A DNA stretch of 34,861 nt from Mnemiopsis leidyi (GCA_000226015.1 JH155917.1:212928-247788); one strand, 5' to 3'; shown: positions 11,089 through 21,890, counted from the first letter of the stretch. Notes: generated from the letters alone by a model not told the origin. A program made the numbers and translations.

Positions 11089-11620
11089 TTGTCAGTTTGT
11101 CAAGCTTATAAACTGCTCAGGACTGCTGTGATCTGACGTTCTGTCGGATATGACAGAACATATATCTTATTTGTTTACGTAAACTGTACAAAACACTACT
11201 GTAATGATCGATAAGTTGTTTAAGGTTTCGTTTAACTCCGATCCTGGTCCAACTTAAGATATTGGGAATGATTTCTGGACAAGTATCGTTTATAATTTAT
11301 GTATCGTTGTTCCATTAATCTACTAGAGGGTTACGTATTATAATGAATTTTGACAATCTGTAGTTTAATTTATCTATAGTAAACATTTTAAACAGAATCA
11401 TGTTCATCAACATTGCCGCCTGTTTCCGAATTTTATCAGTTTCATCCGTTACACGTTTTATAGATCATTCTGGTTATACATGTAATTTATGGTACTGTTT
11501 TACTTTTATGATGTAACATTATGAATTATGATTAATTGTAAAATTACGTATATTATAATCGATAACTTATTCAATTTAGTCGGAATATTCTTAATGTTTT
11601 CAACCTTATCTTTCTGAACG

Positions 11621-11626
11621 ATTAAA
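11621..11626 (+). terminator. Candidate polyadenylation signal for TMEM65 (ATTAAA)
   Basis: This is the first standard-type hexamer noted after the TMEM65 stop, 533 bp downstream. An AATAAA at 11720-11725 is an alternative and would make the 3'UTR overlap the opposing gene's transcript. Confidence 0.4.
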
Positions 11627-11684
11627 GTTTCAAACATAATTCGTTAAGTATAAAAATTGCAAAAATAACTATAATTGCACCAAC

Positions 11685-11690
11685 TTTATT
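11685..11690 (-). terminator. Candidate polyadenylation signal for the zinc transporter (AATAAA)
   Basis: TTTATT on the plus strand reads AATAAA on the minus strand, 180 bp past the zinc transporter stop codon. It is the only such hexamer I noted in that range. Confidence 0.55.
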
Positions 11691-11870
11691 TCATTCATGT
11701 AAACATAAAATTTCTCATCAATAAAAACAATAATAGCTATCTAACAAAAAAAATCAGGTACAGAATCACAGATCAAACAGACTACTTATTCTACCCCAAG
11801 AAAGAAATCAAAATAACCGCCCTATCTCCAAAATGCTGCACTAGACACTGCAAGTAGCAACACCCCTCAG

Positions 11871-14657
11871 TCACTGAGATACCGTCCTGGAACTCTGATA
11901 CGACAAGTTCTTGTAATCCGGACTTAGACCAGCCGAACTTTGTCCAGGCGACTTGGGACAGAAGTTTGAGTCCGAGCAGATGGGCGGTTCAAGTTGGACT
12001 GTGATCTGGTGGAAGTCACCGTGTTTGGAGATCGTGTTTTTGGCATTCTTCAGGATTTCGGAGTATCTTCCGCATTGGTCGTCTTCTGGGAGTGGTAGAG
12101 GTTTTGTCAGTGGTGGGTTTCTCAGTGGTGTGTTTCTTAGTGGTGTGTTTCTTAGTGGTGGGTTTGACAGTGGCTTGGTTTGATCGAATATTTGGATCTG
12201 ATTTGCATGAATGAAGCCTGGACCAAGACAAGGCTAATAATTTCAAAGATAATGGTTATCGGTTAAAGTCACACAACAATCCCAAAATACCTAAACCCCG
12301 ATCAGTATACTTACCGACACTGAGATGGACACTGATGACGTTCCTGTCCATGGTTAGACTCCAGACATGGAGACCGTGAACCCCGGCTACTCCAGACAGA
12401 GTAGTCAGATCCTCCTCTATCAGCTCCCTCTCTACGTCCTCCGGAGATCCTGAACAGAAGTTACTTTGTTGGTGGTGTGCAGACAGAGTTTCTACATTAA
12501 CGACTTTTCTGTTTTATTTCATCAGTTTTTGGACACAAATTTCGAAGTTGAAGTAAAAATATCAGTTTCAAAATTAGCAAAATTTAGCACTTTCTATGTC
12601 GAGGTTGATAAACAACGAACGGTTAACCAGATTCTAATTAGACCTTACCTTCCATTAGAACCGAAAGAGCGTCTTTGAGGATGTTAATTGTTGTGATCAA
12701 TACCAGAATAGCAAAAACAAAAGTACAGATCGGATCTGCCAACTTCCACTCGGGCTGAGGATGAAACGGTGTGTTGATATGTCGGTATCTATTTTTAGTA
12801 AACGTGGATAAATGGCGTGTATGATGATGGACTTAGTAGCAATTGATTGTTGATCATGATAATCTTTCTTTAAGTTAAAGTTAATCTTTCTTTAAGTTAA
12901 AGTTGTAGCTATCTCCTTTCAAGATTGCTAGCTACCTTGAACTTGATGATGAGCGATCCAACCAGGACTCCCAGACTCTGCACTAGATCTCCCAACACGT
13001 GGATAAACGCAGCCCTCACGTTGATGTTTACTTTTTCCTGAGTGTAGGATAATATCATACATAGGAGGGGAGCGGGGTTGTGAAGGGGTTTATGACTTGT
13101 CTATTAGTATTTTCAATATCAGAGTTTCCCAAAATCGTGGAATAAGCACAAGTTTAAGTTTTACCTTTTCCATGCCCTCTTTTTCTTTTCTGAACATATC
13201 TTCTGGCAGGAGCACTACTCCCATTCTGAAGGTAGATGTAAGAAATTGTAGCAGCAGTTTCTGTATTTATGACGATAAAAATCTTATTTCATCAGTAAAA
13301 ATTCAACTTCACTTAGCTTCTAAATATAGCTGGATGTCTTACATGATATTGATGACGACCCCCAAAGAGGCTGTGATGAGCATGGGGTTAGCATCCAGTT
13401 CATAGTTCTGCTCTATTATTCGGAGTACAGCCAGATAGATCAGAACTCCGGTGATCACCCAGATCGTAAAGACTGAGAGAACTGCCCCTATCACCTCTGT
13501 GGGATGGGAGATGTAGGGTAAGTTGTGATCAGGCTTGTACATGGTATTGTTTATTTCAAATACATATCGGTTCTATTATGGAAGATTTGTTTTAAATCGA
13601 AATCTTATTGCATGAGATGCTAGAATGAAGTAGAACACCTGATTGATAATGATATTTGTTGAGCGAATGGTTCAAATTGCTATAGCTCCTATCCTTAAAC
13701 ATACAAAACACTAATAAACAAACGTCCCTAAATCCGAGTGTTCCCAGCACGAGAGTTGTATAACAAACCTGCACGGTACCACCCGAAAGTCATCCTCCTA
13801 GAAGCTGGACGTTTAGCCACCCAGATAGCTGTCAGCGAGATGGCGTATCCGATAAAGTCTATCAGCATGTGTGAAGCGTCCGTGAAGATGGCTAGAGAGT
13901 TGGAGAAATACCCTCCTGGAAGTAAGTTTCATAGTCAGACTTAGAGAGTAACAGTGAACAACAAAGCCGCGCAATGGATCCTGTAAAACGTCCTATGTTG
14001 TTCATTGTAGTCAAGGTCGTGGGAATAAGACTTTGTGACAAACTGTAAACTGTCCACATATGAAATGTCATGATTATCTAGTGTTATTTACGCTCCCTCA
14101 GTTTACCTAGAAATATATTACTTCTCTGGTTACTTCACAGTTTAGACTAACCCAAGGCTTCTGCAGCAGTGAAGAAGAGACAAATGATAGAAGCTATGAT
14201 GAGTTGGTTCCTGGCTTTGTTGGAGGTTGGTGCTATCTCGACGTACGTGGAACATCTTCCAAACTCTTCCTGACGTAGTTGTCAGGTAAAGAATTGTGTT
14301 GAGTTCATTAATGTATACTCATATTTATACATGTACATATCTGTACATCATATTAAATCTTACAATTTGTACTTGTACCGTGTATGTATTTACCATGTAT
14401 CGCCTTGTACAATGTGCAATGTAAATTCATTGTACAATAATCATCGTATACACATGGCAACGCTTTGTAAAACATTGCGGTTCAAAAATATATGAATATC
14501 CAAAAAACATATGAATATCTAGTATATAATACATTTAATAGTATGTAATACATTGTACATATAGTACCTTGTATCCGTAGTCACTATAAGGAGACAGTGA
14601 ACCGTAGTCCTTATCCTTGTGAGTAGGTAGAAGGGGTGACTTGTACTCGGAAGTCAT
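11871..14657 (-). CDS. ZnT/SLC30A-type zinc transporter (ZnT2/3/4/8-like)
   Basis: Nine coding exons, 5' to 3' on the minus strand: 14657-14568, 14269-14152, 13915-13769, 13496-13343, 13225-13165, 13037-12936, 12754-12649, 12449-12315, 12085-11871. They give 375 aa. Cation diffusion facilitators export Zn2+ from cytosol into vesicles or out of the cell in exchange for H+. Six membrane segments can be read. The transport-site residues are the canonical pair of HxxxD motifs: TDASHMLIDF in TM2 (H85, D89) and IHVLGD in TM5 (H203, D207). GWYRAEVIGA before TM3 and HVWSLTMD in the cytosolic domain are family blocks. Unusually, the loop between TM4 and TM5 (exon 5, about residues 171-193) has no histidine, whereas relatives carry a His-rich loop. 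Exon 9 could instead start at 12217, which adds 44 in-frame residues of Pro-Leu-Arg-Asn-Thr repeats (419 aa). I prefer 12085 because the result matches the family's spacing. Confidence 0.88.
12107..12173 (-). repeat. 15-bp tandem repeat at the zinc transporter exon 9 border
   Basis: On the minus strand the unit reads AACACACCACTAAGA with variants, about four to five units. In the reading frame of the gene it would encode PLRNT-type pentapeptides. It lies directly upstream of the preferred exon 9 acceptor (AG at 12087-12086). Confidence 0.8.
12861..12904. repeat. 22-bp perfect tandem duplication
   Basis: AATCTTTCTTTAAGTTAAAG plus TT occurs twice in a row, in the intron between zinc transporter exons 6 and 7. 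Each unit contains the near-palindrome CTTTAAGTTAAAG. Confidence 0.9.
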
Positions 14658-15485
14658 AGTCAAGAGTTTACACGTTCCTTAGCAACGGGATGAGTGGTCA
14701 GAAAGCGGCAAGGAGTACGAAATCAAGAAAACTGATAAGGAAAATGCAAAAAGTGATAATTTGTAGATAATAGTACAATTTTGTCTTGTACATGTAGATT
14801 GACTATGAGTATGACATATATACAGGCAATAACAACTGCATTATTTTAGTGATGGGTAAAGCTTCCAGTTCAAATAACGGGACAGTACTTGCGAACGCTT
14901 GTTTAAAAGACCGCGCCGGAAAAACGGAACATCCAGCCTTGTAATTAGCGAAATGCCGATTCCATCACTCAGCTAGATTTCAGACTTTGCTTATCGGTAA
15001 TCTCTACGTGAAAAAGATCACGTGGTCATTAAAAGAACTGCCAATTGGGTAGAGTTTCGGGTGCATGCGACATTTCTTTGATGACACTGTTGCATGCCCA
15101 ACGTCTTATCTGTAATTGAGTGAAATGTGATTATGAGATAAGATTCGGTCGCTCATTCCGTTCATTTCAGATATTGATTGCGTAAATCCAATAGCAGAAC
15201 GAGATGTTTTCAGAGCAGCTGGTCATTTAAACCATGCTCTCACTGATAAGAAGGACTCATACCAGGTTTTAGACCGAAAGATAAGGTCTGGGTCTGTGCC
15301 CTGTGGGTTTGGCAACACCTTGACAAGAAAAAAGTATTGCTATGGCCTTTCCTTCAATTAGCGATCACCCACAGGAGGAAGCCTTTAAAATTGTGTTATT
15401 TGTTTTTGGACGACTTTGGGAGAAGTTACTAACTGTATCATGGTCATTTGTCTCTGTGGTCACAGAATTAAGAGCGGTTATGGAA

Positions 15486-15499
15486 GTTACCATGGTAAC
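15486..15499. promoter_or_regulatory. Perfect palindromic X-box (RFX-type) site
   Basis: GTTACCATGGTAAC is a 14-bp perfect palindrome that fits the RFX X-box consensus GTNRCCATGGYAAC. X-boxes bind RFX transcription factors, which control cilia genes in animals. The nearest gene start is the zinc transporter ATG, 829 bp away and transcribed away from this site. Binding is not shown by sequence alone. Confidence 0.5.
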
Positions 15500-15994
15500 C
15501 AGAGTAAGATTGGTTTACATTTGTGACCGTATATAGTTACAGAGCACTAAGATTACCTCAGATACCGTAGTCACAGTGGTTATCGCCCTGGTTACAGTCA
15601 ACAGTTATACTTAATCTTTCCTGAACGAAAACAATAAGCTGAAACAGCCTTGCTAATACCAAAGTTAATATAATAATATAAAGTTAATATACAAAACGTG
15701 ATTTCCGTATCCAAGTCTCGATATTAACTAGAATTTGGGCCTGGTCCCTCCGGCCCCTCTCTTTGAAACACACATTGTTTCAGGGAAGAGCTTGTGGAGT
15801 CAGGATTATATGGCTTTTTGGACTTATAGAAGCCTGCTCGTAATTTTGTATAGGAAACTCTTAACATTGTGAGAACTCAAACAGAGACGTCCTAGACATG
15901 GACAATTTCCTGTTATTTTAATTTCAAAAACTCGATTTTAACAAGCGATAAGAGGGTTAATTCCTTATACGATCTGCAAAAGCAAAACGGCCCG

Positions 15995-16130
15995 TACATC
16001 TTGGCGTGCTATCAAGCTCATTTAGACAAACTGAAATTGAGAGAGTTGCCCCGGCACGCAGCTACATCTTGGCGTGCTATCAAGTTCATTTAGAAAAACT
16101 GAAATTGAGAGAGGTGCCCCGGCACGCAGC
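15995..16130. repeat. 68-bp tandem duplication
   Basis: Two head-to-tail copies (15995-16062 and 16063-16130) differ at about four positions. Each begins TACATCTTGGCGTGCTATCA and ends CCCCGGCACGCAGC. GCGTGC near the start and GCACGC near the end of each unit are complementary. Confidence 0.95.
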
Positions 16131-16978
16131 CCTATCAGTTCGCCTAGCCCAAGGCCCCAAGCTGCACCTAGTGATAAGATTTTAAAATAATGCCAATATT
16201 TCTGTCTAATTTAAACCAAGTATTTCGTCGCTCTAAGACGGTTTTCTTCGATATTCAACTTCTCCTTACCTTCCACTTTGTTATCAGCTCCCGCCATTTC
16301 TCAATTTGTCGATTGGTTCTGTGGAAGTAGCACATATGACAAAATTGAGATAAGAAGTGCTCACGCAATGGGAGAGAGAGTGAGACTTACCATTGTCTAG
16401 GTGAATATTCTCTTCTTGTAAAAACTTAAACCGATATCCTATTATCGCGTAAAAGAGGCTTAAGCCAGTTCAAACTCTCGTCACATTGCTCTAGTTAGAG
16501 CTCTTTGCCATAAAGAACAGAAAAAGCGTTCAGAATTAGAGTGCAATTGGTCGTGATGGATTGTTTAGATATCTGTCAGTGTTAATGTGTTAATGATCAG
16601 ATTATAAAAATCATTTAACATTTTGAACGAAGTTTGAATTTGATTTTTTATATAGCATTAGAATCTAGCATCATATAATGGCCCTTTGAGTTCGATATTG
16701 TCTTTCTGTAGATGTAGCTATACTGCGGACTGCCCACAAAAGCCTCCTCCGAGGCATATCGAGCTGAAAACAAAACTATTAAAATTCAATCCCTCGATAT
16801 TTCTTCCCATATCAATACCATATACTATGAATTATGATGACATACTTCTAGCTTTACTTAATAAAATGCTGAGACCAGCGTTACTCAAATGCTATATCAA
16901 TATTATACAGTATACAATACAAATTCGTCATCAAAGAAAAATGTCTCTATTGTACATCAATAAAGTGGCTATTGTGTC

Positions 16979-17022
16979 AAAGCTAAAATACCAAGGACCT
17001 AAAGCTAAAATACCAAGGACCT
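16979..17022. repeat. 22-bp perfect tandem duplication
   Basis: AAAGCTAAAATACCAAGGAC plus CT is present twice in succession with no mismatch. It does not lie in a supported gene. Confidence 0.9.
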
Positions 17023-17870
17023 ATGATTGTGTCTCTCTTCACTTCTGTAAGCTGCTTGGATTTCCGCCACCGGTTGAAATGAACATTAACATTGTCAGTA
17101 CTTCATCTCGTATTCAGGTATCCGGAGTCTAACTTTAAATATCGTTAAACTTTAAACCTTTTTTGTCTTGTATGGTATTAGATGCAATATTGCATAAGCC
17201 ACCACAATACCACATGGTATACAAATTCTTATGTCATCAAGGTAAATTCCTGAAGCCGTCTTAGCTCAATTGGCTTTTCTATACTTAATACTTACGACGT
17301 TTTGAATCAGAAGTCGCCTATCAATATTTACGTTGTATCGCTTGTAATTGCTTTTAGTACTTGGATATGTTAATATTCATATTCCTTCCAATTTTTGGTA
17401 CATTTAGACACGTGCAGTAAATCCTGTTTTTTACAGTTTTTTGTGACGTTCATGTCAACTTCAAACTGAGCAAATCATTTATTTAAACTCCAGCTCGCTT
17501 CATTTAACTCCATGGCTTTTCTACGGTCAAGTTACTCAAAAGATTATTGGAAATTTTTTGCAAAATTCTATGCGGGTCCTCAAATTAGGCGTTATCGCCG
17601 TAAATTACTTTTCTTAAATATGCTTTCTTTCTCCTCATATAAGTTTAAAGTTTATCCGTTGTACATAGTTTGAACAGTTAGCAATATAACAACTATTCGG
17701 AAAATGCTGGGCACCGATACCAATGCATTGCTTATTCAAATGTTTTTCGTCAAAGTAGAGCAGCTATTTTACTCTTAATTTCTATCTCTTCAGCTGGTCG
17801 TAACTGTGAGAGTTAAAGTAGTACCGTATCTTCTCCGTTTATAGTTAATCGCCTGACAAAAACCTGCTTA

Positions 17871-18020
17871 CCGTGTTTTATCATTAGAAAATGAACCGTG
17901 TTTTATCATTAGAAAATGAACCGTGTTTTATCATTAGAAAATGAACCGTGTTTTATCATAAGAAAATGAACAGTGTTTTATCATGAGAAAATGAACAGTG
18001 TTTTATCATGAGAAAATGAA
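17871..18020. repeat. 25-bp minisatellite, six units
   Basis: The units begin at 17871, 17896, 17921, 17946, 17971 and 17996. The consensus starts CCGTGTTTTATCATTAGAAA and ends ATGAA. The last three units share CATAAG or CATGAG and CAGTG variants, so the array grew stepwise. Confidence 0.95.
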
Positions 18021-18670
18021 CAGTTCAGTCTGACAATTATCATTACAACACTTGACGTATCAAGGTGAAGGGCGTCATTTAAACAGTCTGAAGAGATTTA
18101 GAAAATAATCATTTCGGACAGCTCTCATCTTCACGGCTGACCAGTGTCATTAAAACTCAAAACTTTGCCATCGTTAAACAATTTTCAGAGCGAGTCTATC
18201 GGCTTGATCTAGTTTTAGTTTCTATCTTTGCAAGGAGAATGTCTATTTGCCAAACCGGTAGGCTGAAGAGGAAGGTGGTGAAATGAGCTGTCAGTTATAA
18301 CTTGAACCTGTGAACTAAGTTTATTTAGTGTTTTAGCCTGATGTTAACTTTTCTTTCCAATAGTTGATGGAATTATGAGCGTATGTTCTGATTGACCTTG
18401 CCATTTATCTGTTACTTTTGAAGGTTGTCTTATCGTACAAATACGTTAACTTTAAATTAATTGTGTTTTTTATGGACTACAAGATCGTTGTCAATAATTG
18501 ATAATCATAATTAACAATGCAGATCGCGCTAACGTAATTTGTTTCAATGATAACAAATTTTGTATCCTGATGCAGATAATTAGCTGTTTGTAACTGTTTG
18601 TAACTGTATTACCATTCCTGTACGCGTATTATTATCCCTATTCTATAGTGCTCCACAATCCTTAAGCTTG

Positions 18671-18808
18671 AGCTACGTCCAATAACCATGTGTGCTACAT
18701 ATAATATAGGTTATTAAATATTAAGCTACGTCCAATAACCACGTGTGCTACATTTATATAGGTTATTAAATATTAAGCTATGACCATATGTGCTATAGGT
18801 TATTATTA
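18671..18808. repeat. 52-53 bp tandem repeat, about 2.6 copies, hairpin-bearing
   Basis: Copies begin at 18671, 18724 and about 18776 with AGCTACGTCCAATAACC or, in the third, AGCTATGACC. In the first two copies AATAACC and a later GGTTATT are complementary, so each unit can form a 7-bp stem. The third copy is shortened. Confidence 0.85.
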
Positions 18809-20340
18809 AGAGATGCGGAAATTGGCGCACAGTTGTAGTTTCCATCGAATAGACCTGTTATAGTTACACATTGTTAAATTGAGTCGCATTATTGTGTTTT
18901 AATGGTTTCCTCGTAACCTTGTAATCGAATTGATGAAGCTGTAATAGACTTAAAGAGTAGAGACAGTCATTACAAGATTACAGACCATTAGTTTCAAAAG
19001 GAGAAGTGGCTCTATGGCTAATCAAGTGAAACTCTAGTGGCTCTGGTTTGTTCGAGAATACAGCACCATGTCTAGACTCATGTTCCTAAGGCTATATAGT
19101 TTCGTAGGCAGGATTATGTTTCCATGTCGAATTCTCTACAAAATAATCCTGTGACGTACCTTAAAAACACCTGGGTCGGGCTGGGCTAGTTGAAAATTGA
19201 TTGGTGAAATTAGCAGTTTAGTTCCCTGCAGCTAGGTAAACTCTGATTAATGAGACCTAGTCGCTCCTTTTTACAACAACGTCTGAGCATATATTTTGTT
19301 TCGACTGTGACCAAGTCTCACAGCTACCCAGACTTGACAAAACTCCCCCACCCTCCCAGACTAGCACTACGAGCTAGAATGTTCTAGTGACGAGAGCAAT
19401 AAGACTCAGGTGCCCCTGCTCTGTGCTGTAAATGTTTTTCACCTCAAGTTCTTCCTTGTTTCAAGGTGCACTGTTGCCAAACATTCCTCCCATTAGTTCC
19501 TGTCTAGTCCGGCTGTTTTCTGTTTTCTTGCGGCATTTTTAGTTGACGAACTGTTGTTTTCGACGTTGTTTTTACCGAAAGAGCTTTTTTGGTCCAGTCT
19601 GCTTTACAGAGCCTGCTGTCTAGAATAAACTGTCAAAAATAGATAACCATGGGTGATTTGTCCTTGGCGGTCCGTTTCAAATGACCAATTTTTTCTCGTA
19701 TCATCCCTTTTGATGTATAATCTGAAACAGCTAACCAAAAACGGTCACGTTATACCAGGATTTATGACAATTTAGTGTCTAAGAGGGACCAGATCATCCA
19801 ACATAAAGAGATTTTAGATCTACTCAGCTCAGTTATCATGAACGTTATCAGGCTAACGTGTCTCACTGGTTATCACTCCTTTGTAAAATTTCTGATGCCA
19901 CTCAACGCCAGTTCGTGCAATGCTAAATTAATTTCAATCGAGCAAATAAAACCTCTGGTATCTTTCCAACTTGTAAGTGCTGCCGTGTGTGAACCCATAC
20001 AAACAGCAGGACATTTCACCAACTTGATGCCCAACTGTCCTGATTACCCGCCTACCCCTTGTACCCGGTTAGAAAGACCTACAGAAAACCTAATACATGT
20101 GTAGAAGTCGAACAACCGACAGCGGGCCGGGTGCGGAAGAAGAGAAGACGACCTCGAAGTCTCTGCAGCAACCACACTCTACACCCAGAGAGAGCGAGAG
20201 AGAGAGGGTTGATACCATTAAACACGCTCTAACCACTCGGTACAAGTCAGGACTGTCAGCACCTCTCACTTTAAACTCTAGCCGGGATACACACCTTTCC
20301 TGATGTCCTGATGTCGGGCAGGAGGACTCTCAGAGGGTGT

Positions 20341-20432
20341 GGTCTGGTTGCTACGGTAACCTCGGTCTAGTTGCCACGGTAACCTCGGTCTGGTTGCTAC
20401 GGTAACCTCGGTCTAGTTGCTACGGTAACCCG
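20341..20432. repeat. 23-bp tandem repeat, four units, each with an X-box-like core
   Basis: The units start at 20341, 20364, 20387 and 20410. Each contains GTTGCYACGGTAAC (20347-20360, 20370-20383, 20393-20406, 20416-20429). This core departs from the RFX X-box consensus GTHNYYATRRNAAC only at one central position (C for T). The cores are exactly 23 bp apart, about two helical turns. Confidence 0.9.
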
Positions 20433-20494
20433 GGTTTTAGAGTCGTTACTTTGTACCGCGTGTGTTCCTACTTTCTATACTCGGTATTTGTGCA

Positions 20495-20818
20495 ATGGGT
20501 AATTTGATTTTTTGGCTTGTTAACGGAATTTTTTTCCGCAATCCGTTAGGATTTGAACCCCCTCCCCCATTAACATTAAGAAGATTTTGCAATTCTATGC
20601 TTTGAGTTTCACAGTGGAACGACAGGTTATTTGCTATTAATGCTGACAATTTTATGGTTGGAAGAAGGGGAAGACCTCCTTTAAACTTATTAGATATATT
20701 AAGAAACGATTTGAGACGTAGAGATCTTGGCATACCACTTAGGAATATTACTGACTTTGAAGACCTTAGATATTTTGCCTTAGATAGGATCGAATGGAAA
20801 AAGTTAGAAGATGAATAG
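20495..20818 (+). pseudogene. C-terminal remnant of a LINE-type retrotransposon protein
   Basis: An open frame of 107 codons from ATG 20495 to TAG 20816-20818 is broken by one in-frame TGA at 20603-20605. The downstream part reads VGRRGRPPLNLLDILRNDL, then RRRDLGIPLRN, then LRYFALDRIEWKKLE. The combination GRPxxxxxDxLxxDL followed by about 25 residues and DRxxWxxL is typical of the extreme C terminus of non-LTR retrotransposon ORF2 proteins. Upstream, LIFWLVNG resembles the hydrophobic start of the same region. No reverse transcriptase or endonuclease domain is present, so the copy is 5'-truncated and not active. The 3'UTR features that follow (hairpin and AATT tail) support this reading. Confidence 0.5.
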
Positions 20819-21043
20819 AAAGCGCTTTCTTATCTTTTTTTTCGTGTTCTGATATCTATAAAGTACCTAGGATGCTCTTGTAAAGAGATATTTCGTACTT
20901 TTAAAGATTCTTACTATAACTCTATGTAATACTATTTTAGAATAGTGTTGACCCTGGTTTGAACTAAAGGTAAGCCACTGATATTGCAATATATGTACGT
21001 GTATATATTTAAGGTCGTGCTGGCACGATAAATTAATTAATTA
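20495..21043 (+). mobile_element. 5'-truncated LINE-like element, 3' end only
   Basis: This comprises the decayed coding end (to 20818), about 195 bp of AT-rich 3'UTR, and a terminal hairpin TCGTGC-TG-GCACGA at 21015-21028, followed at once by TAAATTAATTAATTA (21029-21043). A stem-loop followed by a short simple repeat is the usual 3' structure recognised by LINE reverse transcriptases. The 5' border is not defined. The repeat array at 20341-20432 lies just outside. Confidence 0.5.
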
Positions 21044-21890
21044 GGTGACTTGAGTTTGTGATGATGTAATTATGACAAGTTATCATGTTAAAACAGTGAT
21101 GTCATGATCTTATCTTGTCTTATCTGAACCGTCTTATATTTCGGTCTTGGGACGATTTGTAATAAACAATTTTAGGAAATACAGTTAGATTTATTTCTAA
21201 CGTTCGTCAGCTATCTACAGTCTTTTTCAATTTTCATTGGCACATATGTTTTTGGATGTTGTTTTTGTACATGTTGTGCAAAAATTGATTTAAAAGTAAA
21301 ACTGCTTAACATAATGAAAAGTCCAATAAAATGCTTTCACTCATTCATCTCAATATCCATAAGTGTGATCGGTAAAACTTCAGACTCTCACTTTGTGATC
21401 ACAGATCCGAGAAGATCCAGCGACCACACACCCGAGATCAGGGCTATACGCATCACTAAATCTAAGTTATAAGGTCACACCTGACAACACAACCGTCATG
21501 GTCTATTTATAGAGATCATGATGACGGTCATACCACCACGATCATACCACCAGCTCACCAGACATCAGACAGAACAGTGACCAGGACTCTCTCTATCATT
21601 GTCAACGTCACACTCGCCCTCTCTCACTTACTCAATGTTCAGGTTCACAGTTACCTCGCCTTTCACAAGACTGTCTTGTATATTTAAATATTGTCCCTCG
21701 TGAATGTACCTAGCAGTTGAAATGTAGTGTCTGTTTAGCTCTCTGAACTTTACATATGGTTAATGATTGATCGTTTTTTGCAGACGGTTGTCAGATAGCG
21801 ACGGTCGTCAGATAGACTGCTGTCCACTGAACTTTCTTCTTAGACTGTTTTCAGTTTTGTTACATAGCGCCTGATGTTGTTATGCGGCTA

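Larger units (their letters stand above)
11089..11870. other. Intergenic space of two convergent genes
   Basis: This holds the 3' ends of TMEM65 (plus) and the zinc transporter (minus). Candidate polyadenylation hexamers of the two genes lie within about 100 bp of each other. No coding exon is seen. Confidence 0.6.
14658..20494. other. Gene-poor region, left part
   Basis: No gene can be supported. Open frames at 15342-15536, 16686-17132, 19775-20104 and 20097-20303 have no recognisable domain, and those at 16686 and 19775 begin with TTG or GTG. The region holds an RFX X-box palindrome (15486), tandem repeats (15995, 16979, 17871, 18671, 20341) and one isolated minus-strand start codon followed by a good donor (16297-16270). 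The start of this stretch presumably includes the zinc transporter promoter. Confidence 0.5.

Noticed and set aside
13097-13405. Plus-strand frame of 102 codons
   Set aside because: It is antisense to zinc transporter exons 4 and 5, which are better supported.
15117-15352. Open stretch of about 70 codons on the plus strand with an acceptor-like TTTCAG and CAG/GT
   Set aside because: No start codon, no recognisable domain and no partner exon. The length is possible by chance.
16686-17132. Longest open frame of the gene-poor region (148 codons, TTG start)
   Set aside because: Composition is unlike the real exons here, it runs through a 22-bp duplication, and no domain or ATG start is seen.
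17871-18020. CRISPR-like regular repeats
   Set aside because: The units are directly adjacent with no unique spacers, and the DNA is eukaryotic; it is a minisatellite.
19775-20303. Two overlapping open frames of 109 and 68 codons
   Set aside because: The first uses a GTG start; neither shows family features or splice sites.
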